DNA from: Brachypodius melanocephalos
Lineage: Eukaryota; Chordata; Aves; Passeriformes; Pycnonotidae
NCBI GenBank assembly: GCA_013398615.1
Contig: VZSR01001685.1
Coordinates: forward strand, 34,157,637 to 34,221,636
DNA length: 64,000 nucleotides
Reading direction: 5' to 3'
Shown: one piece after another, positions 63,401 through 64,000 of the stretch
Layout: the number at the start of each line of letters is the position of its first letter
Numbering within the stretch: position 1 is the stretch's first letter
Position numbers and translations under genes: made by a program
Notes under the pieces: generated by a model
Seen by the model: only the letters and a program-made list of their open reading frames with translations
The model's database searches: none
Told to the model about the DNA's origin: nothing

Positions 63401-64000
63401 AGGTAAGAAGAGTTAGAATTTGATTCGCCTTCCTCTTCAGTTCAGATGTTGCTGCCCCCATGTCGCTCTCACCTATTCAGAGAAGGAATGTCACATACAG
63501 CATGATATTATTCTTTGCTCAAGTGAAAGAACATGTTATTTATGAAACATACTCATTTTTCCACACCTAAAGGGCAAAACTGAGCCTTTTGACATTCCAC
63601 CTTTCCAGATGTGAAGTTCCAGATCAGATACAATCTAGAACAGCCTTTTTTTATGGGCCATCTCTTTACCTCTCTTCCATTCCTTTTTGCAGCCAATAAA
63701 TTGCATGGAAAGCAGCTCTGTTTGTCTGAGGACTCTATTTCAAAAGAGTGGAGCAAATCTTGAATGATCTTTGACTTCTTGGTGTCTTTTGGTCAAAAAT
63801 ATTCAGCATCAATAAAGAAAAATATATTAAAAAAATTAACAGATAATATTTTTTTCTAATATATAGGGCAGGATGATACAGAAACAAGTCACACTGAACA
63901 ACTCCCACATTGGAACAAATCAGGTTCAATTGACCCAAAATTTCCAATTTGCTGTTGGGAATAATTCTACTTATGCCTCAAGCATTTATACAATGATGAA
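60455..64000. other. Unique noncoding DNA to the window end
   Basis: A GC-richer patch (60590-61560) with chance open frames of 122-155 codons on the minus strand, then AT-rich sequence. No exon, transposon or RNA gene recognised. Confidence 0.4.

Noticed and set aside
1..64000. tRNA genes, CRISPR arrays, bacterial-type promoters and operons
   Set aside because: No tRNA B-box (GGTTCGAATCC-type) with matching A-box was found, no spaced direct repeats of CRISPR type, and the sequence is clearly vertebrate nuclear DNA.

Overview
This is vertebrate nuclear DNA, almost certainly from a bird. The evidence is several CR1 (chicken repeat 1) LINE remnants of different ages, one solo endogenous-retrovirus LTR of the type common in avian genomes, short scattered microsatellites, no Alu, B1 or mammalian L1 sequence, and large stretches of AT-rich unique DNA. 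A run of ten Ns at 36241-36250 shows that the window comes from a scaffolded draft assembly. I cannot name the species.

I find no host protein-coding exon, rRNA or tRNA that I can support. The open frames are short (the longest is 203 codons), carry no recognisable domain, and either cluster in the more GC-rich patches or lie antisense to CR1 copies. The window reads as intergenic or long-intron sequence, a gene desert.

Layout. 1-500: antisense CR1 reverse transcriptase (RT) fragment, followed at 565-1165 by an antisense solo LTR. 1166-5640: unique DNA with a (TG)n tract. 5640-5905: decayed antisense CR1 with an internal deletion. 5906-18313: unique DNA holding a cluster of possible regulatory sequence at 11.58-12.74 kb (two candidate conserved noncoding blocks around a small CpG-rich patch). 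18314-18810: a (TTCC)n/(TTCCTGCC)n array abutting an antisense CR1 3' part. 18.8-29.4 kb: unique DNA with a very old CR1/L3-like RT remnant at about 24.4-24.8 kb. 29360-30795: sense CR1 reaching its 3' end. 31540-31975: a diverged tandem repeat with a period of about 95 bp. 32205-34980: a long antisense CR1 retaining decayed endonuclease, linker, RT and C-terminal parts of ORF2. 36241-36250: assembly gap next to a poly-A run. 40347-40410: CR1 3' tail only. 40.4-64 kb: mostly unique AT-rich DNA with low-complexity tracts, a hairpin at 58767-58816 and a palindromic AT-rich element at 60405-60454.

No genes work together here. What can be read is a history of insertions: an ancient L3/CR1 layer, several avian CR1 layers, then an LTR. 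I found no convincing new biological system. The items most worth checking are the 95-bp tandem repeat, the 11.58-12.74 kb cluster and the two inverted-repeat elements near 58.8 and 60.4 kb. All family assignments rest on recognising sequence by eye; none was tested with a database search.
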